A stretch of DNA of 64,000 nucleotides from Veillonella_A intestinalis. GTDB lineage: Bacteria > Bacillota > Negativicutes > Veillonellales > Veillonellaceae. Shown piece by piece: positions 44,616 through 52,011 of the stretch (within the stretch, counting starts at the first letter, position 1; every line of letters begins with the position of its first letter). The stretch is from assembly GCF_943192895.1 (NCBI RefSeq), contig NZ_CALPCB010000007.1, positions 62,001 through 126,000 on the forward strand, read 5' to 3'. The translations under genes and the position numbers were made by a program. The notes under the pieces are model-generated. The model was not told where the DNA came from. It saw nothing but the letters and a program-made list of their open reading frames with translations, and did not search any database.

Positions 44616-44964
44616 TGATATACCCCTCATACTCAATAAATTCTGCTTGAGGATATTCTTCACATACCTTTACTACTGCTTCACGTTGTGCAACGGTAAC
44701 TCTAGTCGAACTCGGTGCGTCAACAAGGATAGTAAAGGCTTCTTCTGTTGTATCAATTTCAGCATTGCCTACTGCATTCTTCTCACGCCCCTCGTGAATT
44801 ACTCCTTGATAATCAATAAAGGCGTGGTATGGGAAGAATAAGTAGCCTGCCTGTTTAGCTTTGAAAGACACATCATTAAAACCTTGCTCGTCCATATTTT
44901 TGTAAAGACACAAGATTTTAGTAGTGGTCTTACGCTCTCTTAACTTACCTCTAATAACTGCCAC
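44596..44964 (-). CDS. T7 lysozyme (gp3.5)-like protein lacking zinc ligands
   Basis: 122 residues in the exact position of T7 gene 3.5, between endonuclease I and primase. The segment PYHAFIDYQGVIHEGREKNAVGN aligns with T7 gp3.5 GYHFIIKRDGTVEAGRDEMAVGS, and TVAQREAVVKVC with TPAQMQSLRSLL. T7's zinc ligands His17, His122 and Cys130 have no counterparts: the first strand reads ILCLYKN, and the C-terminus ends before the HH and C motifs. It is therefore probably not an amidase. In T7 the same protein also binds and inhibits the phage RNA polymerase, a role that could persist. No structural proof. Confidence 0.6.
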   Translation of the reverse strand: MAVIRGKLRERKTTTKILCLYKNMDEQGFNDVSFKAKQAGYLFFPYHAFIDYQGVIHEGREKNAVGNAEIDTTEEAFTILVDAPSSTRVTVAQREAVVKVCEEYPQAEFIEYEGYINEDQIL

Positions 44965-44971
44965 GCTTCTC

Positions 44972-45373
44972 CTACTTTCTCCATTCTACTGGTACTTTAT
45001 CTCCGATGTGATACTTAAAGCCATGCTTCTTACACCAATCGGAATACTTATTTTTCTTACTTTTTGTTAACCACTGGTCTTTCTGAAAGATAAACCGTAT
45101 GTCAAGTTCAGGGTGTTGTTTCTTTATCCGTAAATGTTTCGTACGGTCTTCAGGCAAGAACAACCCTTTTGCTTCAATTATTACCCCATTGCCTAAAACA
45201 AAGTCAGGCGTGTACTTATGAGTAATCGTGTAGGGGTAAGTCACTGATTCATACTCAAAGTTCACGCCATCTTGTAATAAGTTCATCTTAATTTTTGCTT
45301 CAAAGTTTGACCTTACTGATTTATCTACTCGTTCCCTGTAGCCACGTTTTCGGTTAAAACTCCATCTCGCCAT
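44972..45373 (-). CDS. Endonuclease I / Holliday junction resolvase (T7 gp3-like)
   Basis: 133 residues (T7 149). Catalytic region YTPDFVLGNGVIIEAKGLFLPEDRTKHLRIKKQHPELDIRFIF, with the Asp and Glu-x-Lys of the PD-(D/E)xK fold, and the conserved ending CKKHGFKYHIGDKVPVEW. Resolves branched replication intermediates before packaging. Overlaps the SSB gene by 20 nt. Confidence 0.94.
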   Translation of the reverse strand: MARWSFNRKRGYRERVDKSVRSNFEAKIKMNLLQDGVNFEYESVTYPYTITHKYTPDFVLGNGVIIEAKGLFLPEDRTKHLRIKKQHPELDIRFIFQKDQWLTKSKKNKYSDWCKKHGFKYHIGDKVPVEWRK

Positions 45374-45932
45374 CTTGTAATTCGTCTTCTTCTACTTTGT
45401 CTTTCGTGGCGAACCCATAAGAGTCCGCATTCTTAGATCCATAAGCAACTAAGTCAGTTACACAAATAGCGTTCAAGCGTAAAGACACACCAAAGTTCTT
45501 CTTGTTTGTCATGTAAACCCGTGGGGTCACATTGACTTGTACTTTACTACCGTTACCAATATATGTGCCTTTAGGCAACGGTTCGCCATACTCATCAAAG
45601 ACTGGTACTTCACGTGCGATAATCTCACCTGTTTTCTTGTCTTGATACTCATGTACGCATTTAGCTTTGGCACATTCACGGGTTTCACCGTCACCTACTT
45701 TAGTTTCTTTCAGTGGTAAGTTTGGTGTCATCTTAGGGTCAGTCTTCCATGTGTCTTCTTTATTAGCTTCATAAAACTTTTCCATGTAGTCTTGAAAGCG
45801 TGCCAACTTTTCGTCATCTTCAAAGTCAACAATAATGGAGTAACCAATAGGTGTTCCATTGTATTCTTCAGGTGTAACTACATGTGCCCAGTAGGCTGTT
45901 CCGTTTAAAATAATTGTTTCTTGTTTTGCCAT
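45354..45932 (-). CDS. Single-stranded DNA-binding protein (T7 gp2.5-like)
   Basis: 192 residues (T7 232). OB-fold type sequence with GYSIIVDFEDDEKLARFQDYMEKFYE and the family's late motif KVQVNVTPRVYMTNKKNFGVSLRLNAICVTDLV. Acidic C-terminal tail ending in an aromatic residue (EEDELQDGEMEF), which in T7 contacts polymerase and helicase. Strong RBS (AAAGGAGAAC). Confidence 0.9.
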   Translation of the reverse strand: MAKQETIILNGTAYWAHVVTPEEYNGTPIGYSIIVDFEDDEKLARFQDYMEKFYEANKEDTWKTDPKMTPNLPLKETKVGDGETRECAKAKCVHEYQDKKTGEIIAREVPVFDEYGEPLPKGTYIGNGSKVQVNVTPRVYMTNKKNFGVSLRLNAICVTDLVAYGSKNADSYGFATKDKVEEDELQDGEMEF

Positions 45933-45949
45933 TTTGTTCTCCTTTACTA

Positions 45950-46444
45950 TTATTTACCAGTGCTACCGTTGGTTTCCCCACGGTCAGTTTCTTTAGTATA
46001 CTCACCTAATACTTTAGTTTTCATTCGGGTATCTTTCACAACTTCGATTTGAAATAGTCGTTCACCCTTACGGAAGTAATGTGCTTTATTTGTGAGGTTT
46101 CTCACGATTGCTTTCACTTCATCAGTAAAGTCTTCGTCAATGATTCCTTCTTCATTTGCCAACTGAATTGGATAGTTCATTGCTACACTCGACCGCAAGT
46201 GTACTCGTACGGAATACCCTTCAGGAATATCTAATTTGAAACCAAATGGTACAAATTGAGATGTACATTCGTGTTTACCTGCAATGCGTAAGTCGTCAAT
46301 TAGATAGACATCAAGACAACTTGCTTTGTCTGTTTTGTATTCAGGTGGCTGACCGTTTGGGTCTAACATAAAGACACCCAAAGTAGGTTCAGACACAACT
46401 GCTACTTCTTTGGTCTTACTTGCTGTTGTTGCTGTTCTTGCCAT
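45950..46444 (-). CDS. dut: dUTP diphosphatase
   Basis: 164 residues with all five trimeric dUTPase motifs: 1 KASCLDVYL, 2 RSSVA, 3 EEGIIDEDFTDEVKAIVRN, 4 RLFQIEV, 5 DRGETNGSTGK. Motif 5 is slightly unusual (RGETNGSTG instead of RGxxGFGSTG). Converts dUTP to dUMP, feeding the phage ThyX. T7 has no dUTPase. Overlaps the DUF3310 gene by 29 nt. Confidence 0.9.
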   Translation of the reverse strand: MARTATTASKTKEVAVVSEPTLGVFMLDPNGQPPEYKTDKASCLDVYLIDDLRIAGKHECTSQFVPFGFKLDIPEGYSVRVHLRSSVAMNYPIQLANEEGIIDEDFTDEVKAIVRNLTNKAHYFRKGERLFQIEVVKDTRMKTKVLGEYTKETDRGETNGSTGK

Positions 46445-46889
46445 GTTCTTTCACCACCTTTACCAATTTATTTCCATAGTTTACTAACTTTTCATAGTCT
46501 TTTAGACCTTCTTTGTTTCGATGTAGATACTTTTGGATATTGCCTTTTAGAAACCCAACAACTTCTTCATGGGTCATGTTCGCTTCCATAATATCCCATG
46601 GTTCAGCTTTTAGTTTCTTGTAATGGGCGTCATGTAGATTCCCACTTGTCGCTTGTTCAGGTTCTGCTACTTCTTTTTCTTTGAGTTCCTTTACACTAAT
46701 AAGTGTTTGTTTTACACCAAAGACTTCATTACTTAAGACGTAATATTTATGATTTAGTTCAGCGTATCGCCAATTGAGAATACGTAAAGATTCTTCAGTT
46801 TCTTTAGCTTCTTTGTGGGCGTAACATACATAAACCATCAGTAACAAAATAGGTGCTACTAATAGACACCAAAATAAATAATCAAACAT
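46416..46889 (-). CDS. DUF3310-domain protein with N-terminal TM helix (gp1.7-related)
   Basis: 157 residues. Residues 4-24 form a TM helix (YLFWCLLVAPILLLMVYVCYA), then a coiled coil, then a C-terminal DUF3310 domain (HYKKLKAEPWDIMEANMTHEEVVGFLKGNIQKYLHRNKEGLKDYEKL). DUF3310 is also in T7 gp1.7, a nucleotide kinase, and in many phage proteins. The membrane anchor is unusual for that role. Function otherwise unknown. Confidence 0.7.
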   Translation of the reverse strand: MFDYLFWCLLVAPILLLMVYVCYAHKEAKETEESLRILNWRYAELNHKYYVLSNEVFGVKQTLISVKELKEKEVAEPEQATSGNLHDAHYKKLKAEPWDIMEANMTHEEVVGFLKGNIQKYLHRNKEGLKDYEKLVNYGNKLVKVVKEHGKNSNNSK

Positions 46890-47031
46890 CTTCTTGTTCT
46901 CCTTTCATTGCTTCAAGTTTCTTCTTGAGTTCTTTAAGTTTTTCAATTTCTTTTTCTGCATGAGATATTTCTATGTCAATATTGGTGAGTGCCATTGCTA
47001 ACACCATTTGACGACTATTAAGTTTTGCCAT
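46882..47031 (-). CDS. 49-residue coiled-coil peptide, unknown
   Basis: MAKLNSRQMVLAMALTNIDI, then a Glu/Lys heptad-like region (EISHAEKEIEKLKELKKKLEAMKGEQEDV). ATG at 47029-47031 preceded by AAGGAGACG; overlaps the upstream gene end by 14 nt and the DUF3310 gene start by 8 nt, as is typical in this tightly packed operon. Confidence 0.6.
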   Translation of the reverse strand: MAKLNSRQMVLAMALTNIDIEISHAEKEIEKLKELKKKLEAMKGEQEDV

Positions 47032-47521
47032 TGGTTCGTCTCCTTGCACTCTCTGCATTCTTTTTGAGTTTCCTCTTGTAACTACACTCTGTACTACATG
47101 TATTACTTTTGGACACCTTTACAAAAGGCTTACCACACTCTATACAATAAGACACCAGTTGTTCTTTCTTACGCCTTACTCGTTCATTGTTGGCGTCATT
47201 GGAGCATTTCTTACTGCAATACATTCGGTTCTTTCGTTCAGCTTCAAATGGTTTACCACAAACGGCACATGTAAGACTGTGATAATGCTTCTTTTTGTAG
47301 TGGCTTTTAATTGGTGTCTTTGAGTTTTGAATTGCTGTGTCTATCTCGACTACTTCCGTGGTCTTTAGACACCCTGTCCCCTCGGTAATGTACTTCCAGT
47401 CAGGTGACACCCAGTAGCCCCTTGTGTTTTGTATGGGGTACGTTTTGTGTGCTGTTTCGCCACCTACATAGTCCCTTGTGATAAACCTGTAGCCATTCTG
47501 TTTGGCTTCATAGTAATTCAT
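47018..47521 (-). CDS. Zinc-ribbon protein, unknown
   Basis: 167 residues from ATG 47519-47521, which overlaps the upstream small gene as ATGA. Two zinc knuckle pairs: CAVCGKPFEAERKNRMYCSKKCSND and CIECGKPFVKVSKSNTCSTECSYKRK. The N-terminus (NYYEAKQNGYRFITRDYVGG) and the basic C-terminus are otherwise unassigned. Similar cysteine pairs are found in phage HNH-type or nucleic-acid-binding proteins, but no HNH motif is visible. Confidence 0.6.
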   Translation of the reverse strand: MNYYEAKQNGYRFITRDYVGGETAHKTYPIQNTRGYWVSPDWKYITEGTGCLKTTEVVEIDTAIQNSKTPIKSHYKKKHYHSLTCAVCGKPFEAERKNRMYCSKKCSNDANNERVRRKKEQLVSYCIECGKPFVKVSKSNTCSTECSYKRKLKKNAESARRRTNGKT

Positions 47522-47583
47522 AGCGTTATCACCACTGTGTATAAGACAAAGCATATGCTTGCGATAATCTTTAGGTCTTCCAT
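47518..47583 (-). CDS. 21-residue membrane peptide, unknown
   Basis: MEDLKIIASICFVLYTVVITL: almost entirely a hydrophobic helix. ATG at 47581-47583 has AAAGGAGAAC 8 nt upstream. Its stop overlaps the start of the zinc-ribbon gene (ATGA). The excellent RBS and coupling support translation despite the size. Confidence 0.5.
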   Translation of the reverse strand: MEDLKIIASICFVLYTVVITL

Positions 47584-47641
47584 AGTTCTGTTCTCCTTTT
47601 GTTTAACACCAGTTACTTCTACTAACTTTGAAAAATATTCA

Positions 47642-47737
47642 TTAAAGACTACCCCCAGTTTTATAAATTACATATGCGAATGCACATAACATCACTGGCA
47701 CACCGATTAAGACACATAATGTTTCACTGTCCATCAT
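47642..47737 (-). CDS. 31-residue membrane peptide, unknown
   Basis: MMDSETLCVLIGVPVMLCAF, followed by AYVIYKTGGSL. One TM helix. Starts inside the end of the upstream gene with GGTGGCA before it. Only a moderate RBS. With the 21-residue peptide it gives two tandem single-helix peptides in the early part of the class II region. Confidence 0.45.
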   Translation of the reverse strand: MMDSETLCVLIGVPVMLCAFAYVIYKTGGSL

Positions 47738-48134
47738 TGCCACCTGCTTTGGTTAACTTACAAGTTGCACAAAACTTGATTTCATTATAGGTTTCAATTA
47801 GGTAATTAATGGTATCAATGCGGTCTTGACTGATTACATCACGATACTTTTCTAAGTAATCTTCTAAGACACCAATACGTATTCTTGCTTTATCTTCAAT
47901 GTCTTTACATGCAATAAGGTCAAGAACTTGCATTTCCCCCCACTTTTCAGTGGCTTCTGCAATGTGTTTCATCTTGACTTGATTCTTTAATGCTGATTCT
48001 ATCATGCTGTATACCACTCGGGTCGCTTCCATGACATTATCAGGACTACAAAATAGGTCTTCTTGTAGATCAAGGGTTACATCGCCATCTTTTTCATAAT
48101 CCAAAACTTTAACTTCTACAATTACTTTCTTCAT
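47724..48134 (-). CDS. First gene after the phage promoter, unknown
   Basis: 136 residues, not recognised. N-terminal beta strands (KKVIVEVKVLDYEKDGDVTLDL), then helical (DNVMEATRVVYSMIESALKNQ), ending with CATCKLTKAGG. Immediately downstream of the phage promoter and the 48178-48245 hairpin, so it should be the first class II product. RBS AAAGGAGAACC. Confidence 0.6.
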   Translation of the reverse strand: MKKVIVEVKVLDYEKDGDVTLDLQEDLFCSPDNVMEATRVVYSMIESALKNQVKMKHIAEATEKWGEMQVLDLIACKDIEDKARIRIGVLEDYLEKYRDVISQDRIDTINYLIETYNEIKFCATCKLTKAGGNDGQ

Positions 48135-48177
48135 ACTTTGGTTCTCCTTTCAAAGTAACAAATAAATAACTAATGGA

Positions 48178-48245
48178 GTTCTTGTGGTTTACCATAGGTC
48201 ACGATAACCTGCCCGACGGTTCTTAATGATAAACCACAAGAGAAC
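48178..48245 (-). other. Long imperfect hairpin in the leader of the class II transcript
   Basis: Arms 48178-48191 and 48230-48245 pair over 14 bp with a 2-nt bulge and enclose a 38-nt loop that itself contains short complementary pieces (CCGTCGGG-like). No T-run follows, so it is not a simple terminator. Between the RNA polymerase gene and the first class II gene T7 has RNase III sites in comparable positions; this may be one. Confidence 0.55.
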
Positions 48246-48329
48246 GATTAATGTTTCTTTAGGATTTCTGTCAAGGATATTTTATGGATTGCAATGTGTG
48301 TTCTTTTGGGAAACATTTTGATTCGTTCT

Positions 48330-48356
48330 TTTCTCCAATTAGTGTGCCAATTAAAA
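48330..48356 (-). promoter_or_regulatory. Phage RNA polymerase promoter, first copy
   Basis: Exact 27-bp repeat of 17690-17716, 18 bp after the RNA polymerase stop codon and pointing into the replication and structural genes. Minus-strand core CACACTAATTGGAGA resembles T7 CTCACTATAGGGAGA (11 of 15). No other copy was found between genes, so this may drive the whole block down to the capsid terminator. Confidence 0.82.
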
Positions 48357-48373
48357 TTTATTACATTTGTCTA

Positions 48374-50932
48374 TCAGTGAAAGACATATTTAGACACAAG
48401 TATTTCCTCAAGATTAAGTTTTCCCGTCTTAGGGTGTTTAATCTTTGGTAACTCTTTATTCAGTTCTGCTTCTACATACTGTTTAAATGTTTCAAGAGGT
48501 TTAAACTCGGTATATAGTTTGTAAAGCTGTTCACGCAAGACCTGCTTTAACACTTTTGTTTCACCTAAACTCGTGCCAAAGCTATCATGAATAGTAGTAT
48601 AATTCTGTAGACCCGCTTCATTTACTACCATCATTAGATGTGTACTATCCAAACTATGAATAAAGTTAGGAGCAATTCCATTCTTTTGGTGTGTCTTGTT
48701 TATTTCCTCATTTTCCTTTGGTTCGTCCCAGTATAAACGTACTCTTTTAGTACCACCTAAACGTGTTTGTATGTATTTCTTTTCAGTATTTAGATAGTTT
48801 TGCTGTACTGGTAATCCTAAAGGTGTCCACCAGTTAACTGGAATATCAGATTCATTCATGGCACTAGCAAGTTTTTTCAAAAAGTCCATACCACTGACCG
48901 CTGATACAACTACATCTTTTACTACTATTACGATTTTTTTAGCTAGGTAGTTGCTCGCTTTATGTTCAATACCACTAAACTCTTTTTGTTTATGGACAAT
49001 ATCACTGTAGAGTTGCTCCCCAAAGCCATATTGACCGCTACCATAAGCTAAAGTCATTACTGGTCTTTTACAAACCTTGCGGGTAATCCCATAAGACAAC
49101 CACGCTTGTGCTAGGGTCTTTGTGCCGACTTCTGTATGTTCTATTTCTTCAGGGTCATCTTCTGTCTTTTTAAATTTATTCTTAATGACCTTGCGGGTAT
49201 CGGCTGTCCCCTCTTTGGCGTCCTTTTCAACTAGCTGTAAGACACCATCAGCCACTTGTTGGTAGATGTCTTCAGGGCGTTCTCCACCTGCTGTTAGGTT
49301 GACCGCTTTCCCGCCTACAGTGTCTAAAAGCATAGCACTGTAATGCTGTAGACCGCTACATGTCCCGTCAAACGCAATAGGTATCTTACATACATAGCCC
49401 TTAATACTTCCATGGTCTTTTATATAAGCTAGACACTCCGCATACTCATAGCAAAACGCTAAGAATTGTAATGGTTCATCAGCTTGTTGCCACCAGTCAC
49501 TAACTAGGTAGTCATGGGCGGTAAGTAAAATCTTATCAGTGTTTTCTTCCACCCACTCACATTGAGCCTGATAGCCTATCTTATCATTTCCCCACAAGTT
49601 AGACCCTTGTATTTGTAGGGTTTGTAAGTCTTCCTCATGTCCGCACGCTACTGGTTCAGCGTATAGTAGCATTGCTTTCATTAGGTCATCTCCCTGATGA
49701 TTAAAATAAGGGATTGGATAGATACGCCCTCTAAAATCTATGTTGCATGGGAAGTAAATCTTATCGTACTTTGAAAAGTCTTCAGCGAAATTTACTGTTT
49801 TATAAACCCGCATGGCTCTGGAAATGCTAGACCTATTTTCTTCTCTGATTTTCTTTATCAGTTCTTTATGCTTCTTTAGGTCTTCAGGTGTGTACTCCCC
49901 TACTAATTCAGGTGGTAATTCTTTCGGTTCAAGGTTAACAATTCCTGCACAGTCGCCCCCTTTTGAAACTAGGTACTTAACAGCGGTTAAGACCTTTTTA
50001 TTAATACAGTATGCTGTTTCCTGTATCTTGTTGACCGCTCCCATGACTTCGGTTAGGTCGACTTCAGATAATTTTCTTATGTATGCTTTACCTGTTCTTG
50101 TTCTTTTAGTCGTATAGTCTAACCTCATAAAATCAACATGCTGACTAGCTACATCGTAATAGCCACCGTCAGAAAGGCTTGTCCACGGTTTAGGTGGTAT
50201 TATTGTAGGTGTTACAAGGTTAACTCTTGTGCTTATGTTATCGAGATTTTTAGACCATATTTCAACTAGGTACTCACTCGGCATAACAAACATTGACTTT
50301 TTATCAGTTGTTACTAGTTCTATAAGACCAGTTGATTGCTGAAAGACATCAATTAGTGCCATTCCTAAACTTTGTATTGCTTCATGTGTAGGCTTAAAAA
50401 AATCAAACTTTTCTGTTTCGGTGACTTCCTCTATGTAGTTCCATTTATAGCGGATTAAATTTCTCTTTTCGACTTCTGCAATGATTACTTTTGATTGCTG
50501 ATAAGTATTCATATTTAGTAAAAATGCGGTTAACTTACACTCATAAAATAGTGCTTGCCCTATTGACCTTGCTACACTAGATACTGATGTATAAGCACCT
50601 GTCCCCCTTACAACGCTACTTATTAAACTTTCAAAAGCAAAAGCACATGCGTTCAGGATAACTTCTTCACTTCCCACGGCTTCGACAAGGGCGACTAACA
50701 AGCTTTTGTATATCTTCTGCACTCCCCGTTTAGGTGCTAGTTCAGCTTCAAGCCATTCTGTGATAGCTGTTAGCAAGTCATCGGTAATATGCTTTTGTAG
50801 TCCTTTACCTGTTTGCGTGCTTGCTCCACGCCCTTTCTGCTGTTCCTTTTGGTGACGGCTAATAAACAACTCCCTTGCGTATTCCTTGTACTGTCTTTCT
50901 AGTTTAATTTGATCTTGTAATGTTGCTTCCAT
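48374..50932 (-). CDS. Single-subunit DNA-directed RNA polymerase (T7 gp1-like)
   Basis: 852 residues (T7 883). Catalytic elements: PIAFDGTCSGLQHYSAML (first Asp, near residue 519), RPVMTLAYGSGQYGF (Lys and Tyr, ~625) and TTIHDSFGT (second Asp, ~780). Specificity-loop region WWTPLGLPVQQNYLNTEKKYIQTRLGGTKRVRL differs from T7, fitting the divergent promoter. GIAPNFIHSLDSTHL and the C-terminal LNLEEILVSKYVFH agree with the family. ATG preceded by AAAGGAGAACAC. Its own upstream region (50933-51285) contains a terminator, a -10 box and a LexA-like palindrome. Confidence 0.96.
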   Translation of the reverse strand: MEATLQDQIKLERQYKEYARELFISRHQKEQQKGRGASTQTGKGLQKHITDDLLTAITEWLEAELAPKRGVQKIYKSLLVALVEAVGSEEVILNACAFAFESLISSVVRGTGAYTSVSSVARSIGQALFYECKLTAFLLNMNTYQQSKVIIAEVEKRNLIRYKWNYIEEVTETEKFDFFKPTHEAIQSLGMALIDVFQQSTGLIELVTTDKKSMFVMPSEYLVEIWSKNLDNISTRVNLVTPTIIPPKPWTSLSDGGYYDVASQHVDFMRLDYTTKRTRTGKAYIRKLSEVDLTEVMGAVNKIQETAYCINKKVLTAVKYLVSKGGDCAGIVNLEPKELPPELVGEYTPEDLKKHKELIKKIREENRSSISRAMRVYKTVNFAEDFSKYDKIYFPCNIDFRGRIYPIPYFNHQGDDLMKAMLLYAEPVACGHEEDLQTLQIQGSNLWGNDKIGYQAQCEWVEENTDKILLTAHDYLVSDWWQQADEPLQFLAFCYEYAECLAYIKDHGSIKGYVCKIPIAFDGTCSGLQHYSAMLLDTVGGKAVNLTAGGERPEDIYQQVADGVLQLVEKDAKEGTADTRKVIKNKFKKTEDDPEEIEHTEVGTKTLAQAWLSYGITRKVCKRPVMTLAYGSGQYGFGEQLYSDIVHKQKEFSGIEHKASNYLAKKIVIVVKDVVVSAVSGMDFLKKLASAMNESDIPVNWWTPLGLPVQQNYLNTEKKYIQTRLGGTKRVRLYWDEPKENEEINKTHQKNGIAPNFIHSLDSTHLMMVVNEAGLQNYTTIHDSFGTSLGETKVLKQVLREQLYKLYTEFKPLETFKQYVEAELNKELPKIKHPKTGKLNLEEILVSKYVFH

Positions 50933-51042
50933 AATGTGTTCTCCTTTACTTATAAAAAGTTAAAACTAGGGTCTTACGCCCTTATATGGCTATATATAAA
51001 AGCGTTGTAAAAAATCACTACAAATTTATTACTGGTACATTT

Positions 51043-51056
51043 TGTGTAATTACACA
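51043..51056. repeat. 14-bp perfect palindrome in RNA polymerase leader
   Basis: TGTGTAATTACACA, about 110 bp upstream of the RNA polymerase start and inside its probable leader. Perfect two-fold symmetry suggests a protein-binding site. The binding protein is unknown. Confidence 0.45.
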
Positions 51057-51093
51057 TGGTTGCCCAAAAATATTTGTAGGGCTTTTCTTACTT

Positions 51094-51114
51094 ATTATAT
51101 CGAACATTTGTACG
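51094..51114 (-). promoter_or_regulatory. Candidate promoter of RNA polymerase gene with LexA-like box
   Basis: On the minus strand TATAAT at 51094-51099 follows CGTACAAATGTTCG (51101-51114), which matches the Firmicutes LexA/DinR box CGAACNNNNGTTCG at 9 of 10 positions. The box would occupy the spacer of the promoter. The -35 is weak (three of six at 17 nt). An outer inverted repeat ATCGAACAT/ATGTTCGAT lies at 51099-51107 and 51130-51138. Whether this host's LexA uses that motif is not known to me. Confidence 0.45.
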
Positions 51115-51169
51115 AATTTAATAGATTGTATGTTCGATAAAATAAGCGTATAATTAGAAAAATGCGTAC

Positions 51170-51211
51170 AAAAATAGAGGTAGCTGTTTAGTGCTTCCTT
51201 GCCACCTCTAT
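51170..51211 (-). terminator. Terminator upstream of the RNA polymerase gene
   Basis: On the minus strand an 11-bp stem with one G-T pair (51201-51211 with 51174-51184) and a 16-nt loop is followed by T5. It lies between the three small early genes and the RNA polymerase, so host transcription from the early promoter should be reduced before it reaches the polymerase gene. Confidence 0.7.
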
Positions 51212-51285
51212 ATACGGTTGTTTGTTCGATTAATTGACAAAGTAATCACAATGCAATTCAGACAAAATATTGTTAATGTCTTCTT

Positions 51286-51420
51286 TTAGATAAGATTTAT
51301 ACAAGGATTACTCCTTGCTGAATCATTAACAATAGCATTAAATACGCTTTCAGCAACTCCATTGAATACAAACACACTTTCCCCACCAGTAATTCTTTTG
51401 CGTAATTCAAACTTTTCCAT
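51286..51420 (-). CDS. Early small protein, unknown
   Basis: 44 residues from ATG 51418-51420 (MEKFELRKRITGGESVFVFN...) with AAAGGAGTG upstream. A longer frame exists, but the internal ATG has the RBS. Probably an early lytic product, like the small host-takeover proteins of T7. No family recognised. Confidence 0.55.
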   Translation of the reverse strand: MEKFELRKRITGGESVFVFNGVAESVFNAIVNDSARSNPCINLI

Positions 51421-51433
51421 AGTAAACACTCCT

Positions 51434-51625
51434 TTACTTGCAAATATAGTAATCACGATAACAGTATTGCGTGGTGTCCCACCGTGGGCGGTCGATGGTA
51501 TAACCTTTACCAAATCGCCCTTCGTATTCGCTTACAACGCCTTCAGATTTACGGGATATATATTCACGTCTTGCACTTGTATGGTGTAGTGTACATGTTT
51601 CTTTTATTTCTGCTATAGTTTTCAT
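51434..51625 (-). CDS. Early small basic protein, unknown
   Basis: 63 residues (MKTIAEIKETCTLHHTSARREYISRKSEG...), with an Arg/Tyr-rich C-terminus (RPRWDTTQYCYRDYYICK). AAAAGGAGAAC upstream. Middle gene of the three-gene early unit behind the RHH-regulated minus promoter. Confidence 0.6.
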   Translation of the reverse strand: MKTIAEIKETCTLHHTSARREYISRKSEGVVSEYEGRFGKGYTIDRPRWDTTQYCYRDYYICK

Positions 51626-51641
51626 TTTTGTTCTCCTTTTA

Positions 51642-51863
51642 TTAAATTACTATAAACAAGTTTGATGTCCGCCCCACGATTTTATAAGTGACGTTATCAA
51701 CCGTAAATACAACTCCATTACTCCCATATACACCAAAAGAGCGATACAAAACTTCTTTTCCTTTTCCTTTTCCTTTTATAATGTTATAAACTTCACTTGA
51801 CTTTACTGTTGATAAATCAATAGCAGGATAATTTCTAATTTCTCTTTGAGTTACTTTTTCCAT
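51642..51863 (-). CDS. First early protein behind the regulated minus promoter, unknown
   Basis: 73 residues (MEKVTQREIRNYPAIDLSTVKSSEVYNIIKGKGKGKEVLYRSFG...). A Lys-Gly repeat in the middle and beta-like end (VVFTVDNVTYKIVGRTSNLFIVI). AAAGGAGAACTC upstream; leader about 80 nt contains a further GTTTAAAC site. Likely first lytic gene expressed by host RNA polymerase. Confidence 0.6.
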   Translation of the reverse strand: MEKVTQREIRNYPAIDLSTVKSSEVYNIIKGKGKGKEVLYRSFGVYGSNGVVFTVDNVTYKIVGRTSNLFIVI

Positions 51864-51889
51864 TTTGAGTTCTCCTTTGTTTTAACTTT

Positions 51890-51992
51890 GTTTAAACATA
51901 AACCTTAAAATTTTTTGGGACTTCTGTTTGTTGTCCCTTTCTATGGTTAATTATACGCTATTGTTTAAACATTGTCAAGCATTTGTTTAAAC
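51890..51992 (-). promoter_or_regulatory. Early lytic promoter with GTTTAAAC operators
   Basis: Minus-strand promoter: TTGACA (51973-51978), 17-nt spacer, TATAAT (51950-51955). GTTTAAAC sites lie in the spacer (51963-51970), just upstream of the -35 (51985-51992, centre 22 bp away) and in the transcribed leader (51890-51897). A dimeric repressor on these would block host RNA polymerase. Confidence 0.85.
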
Positions 51993-52011
51993 TTTTTTAT
52001 TTTATTTTTAG

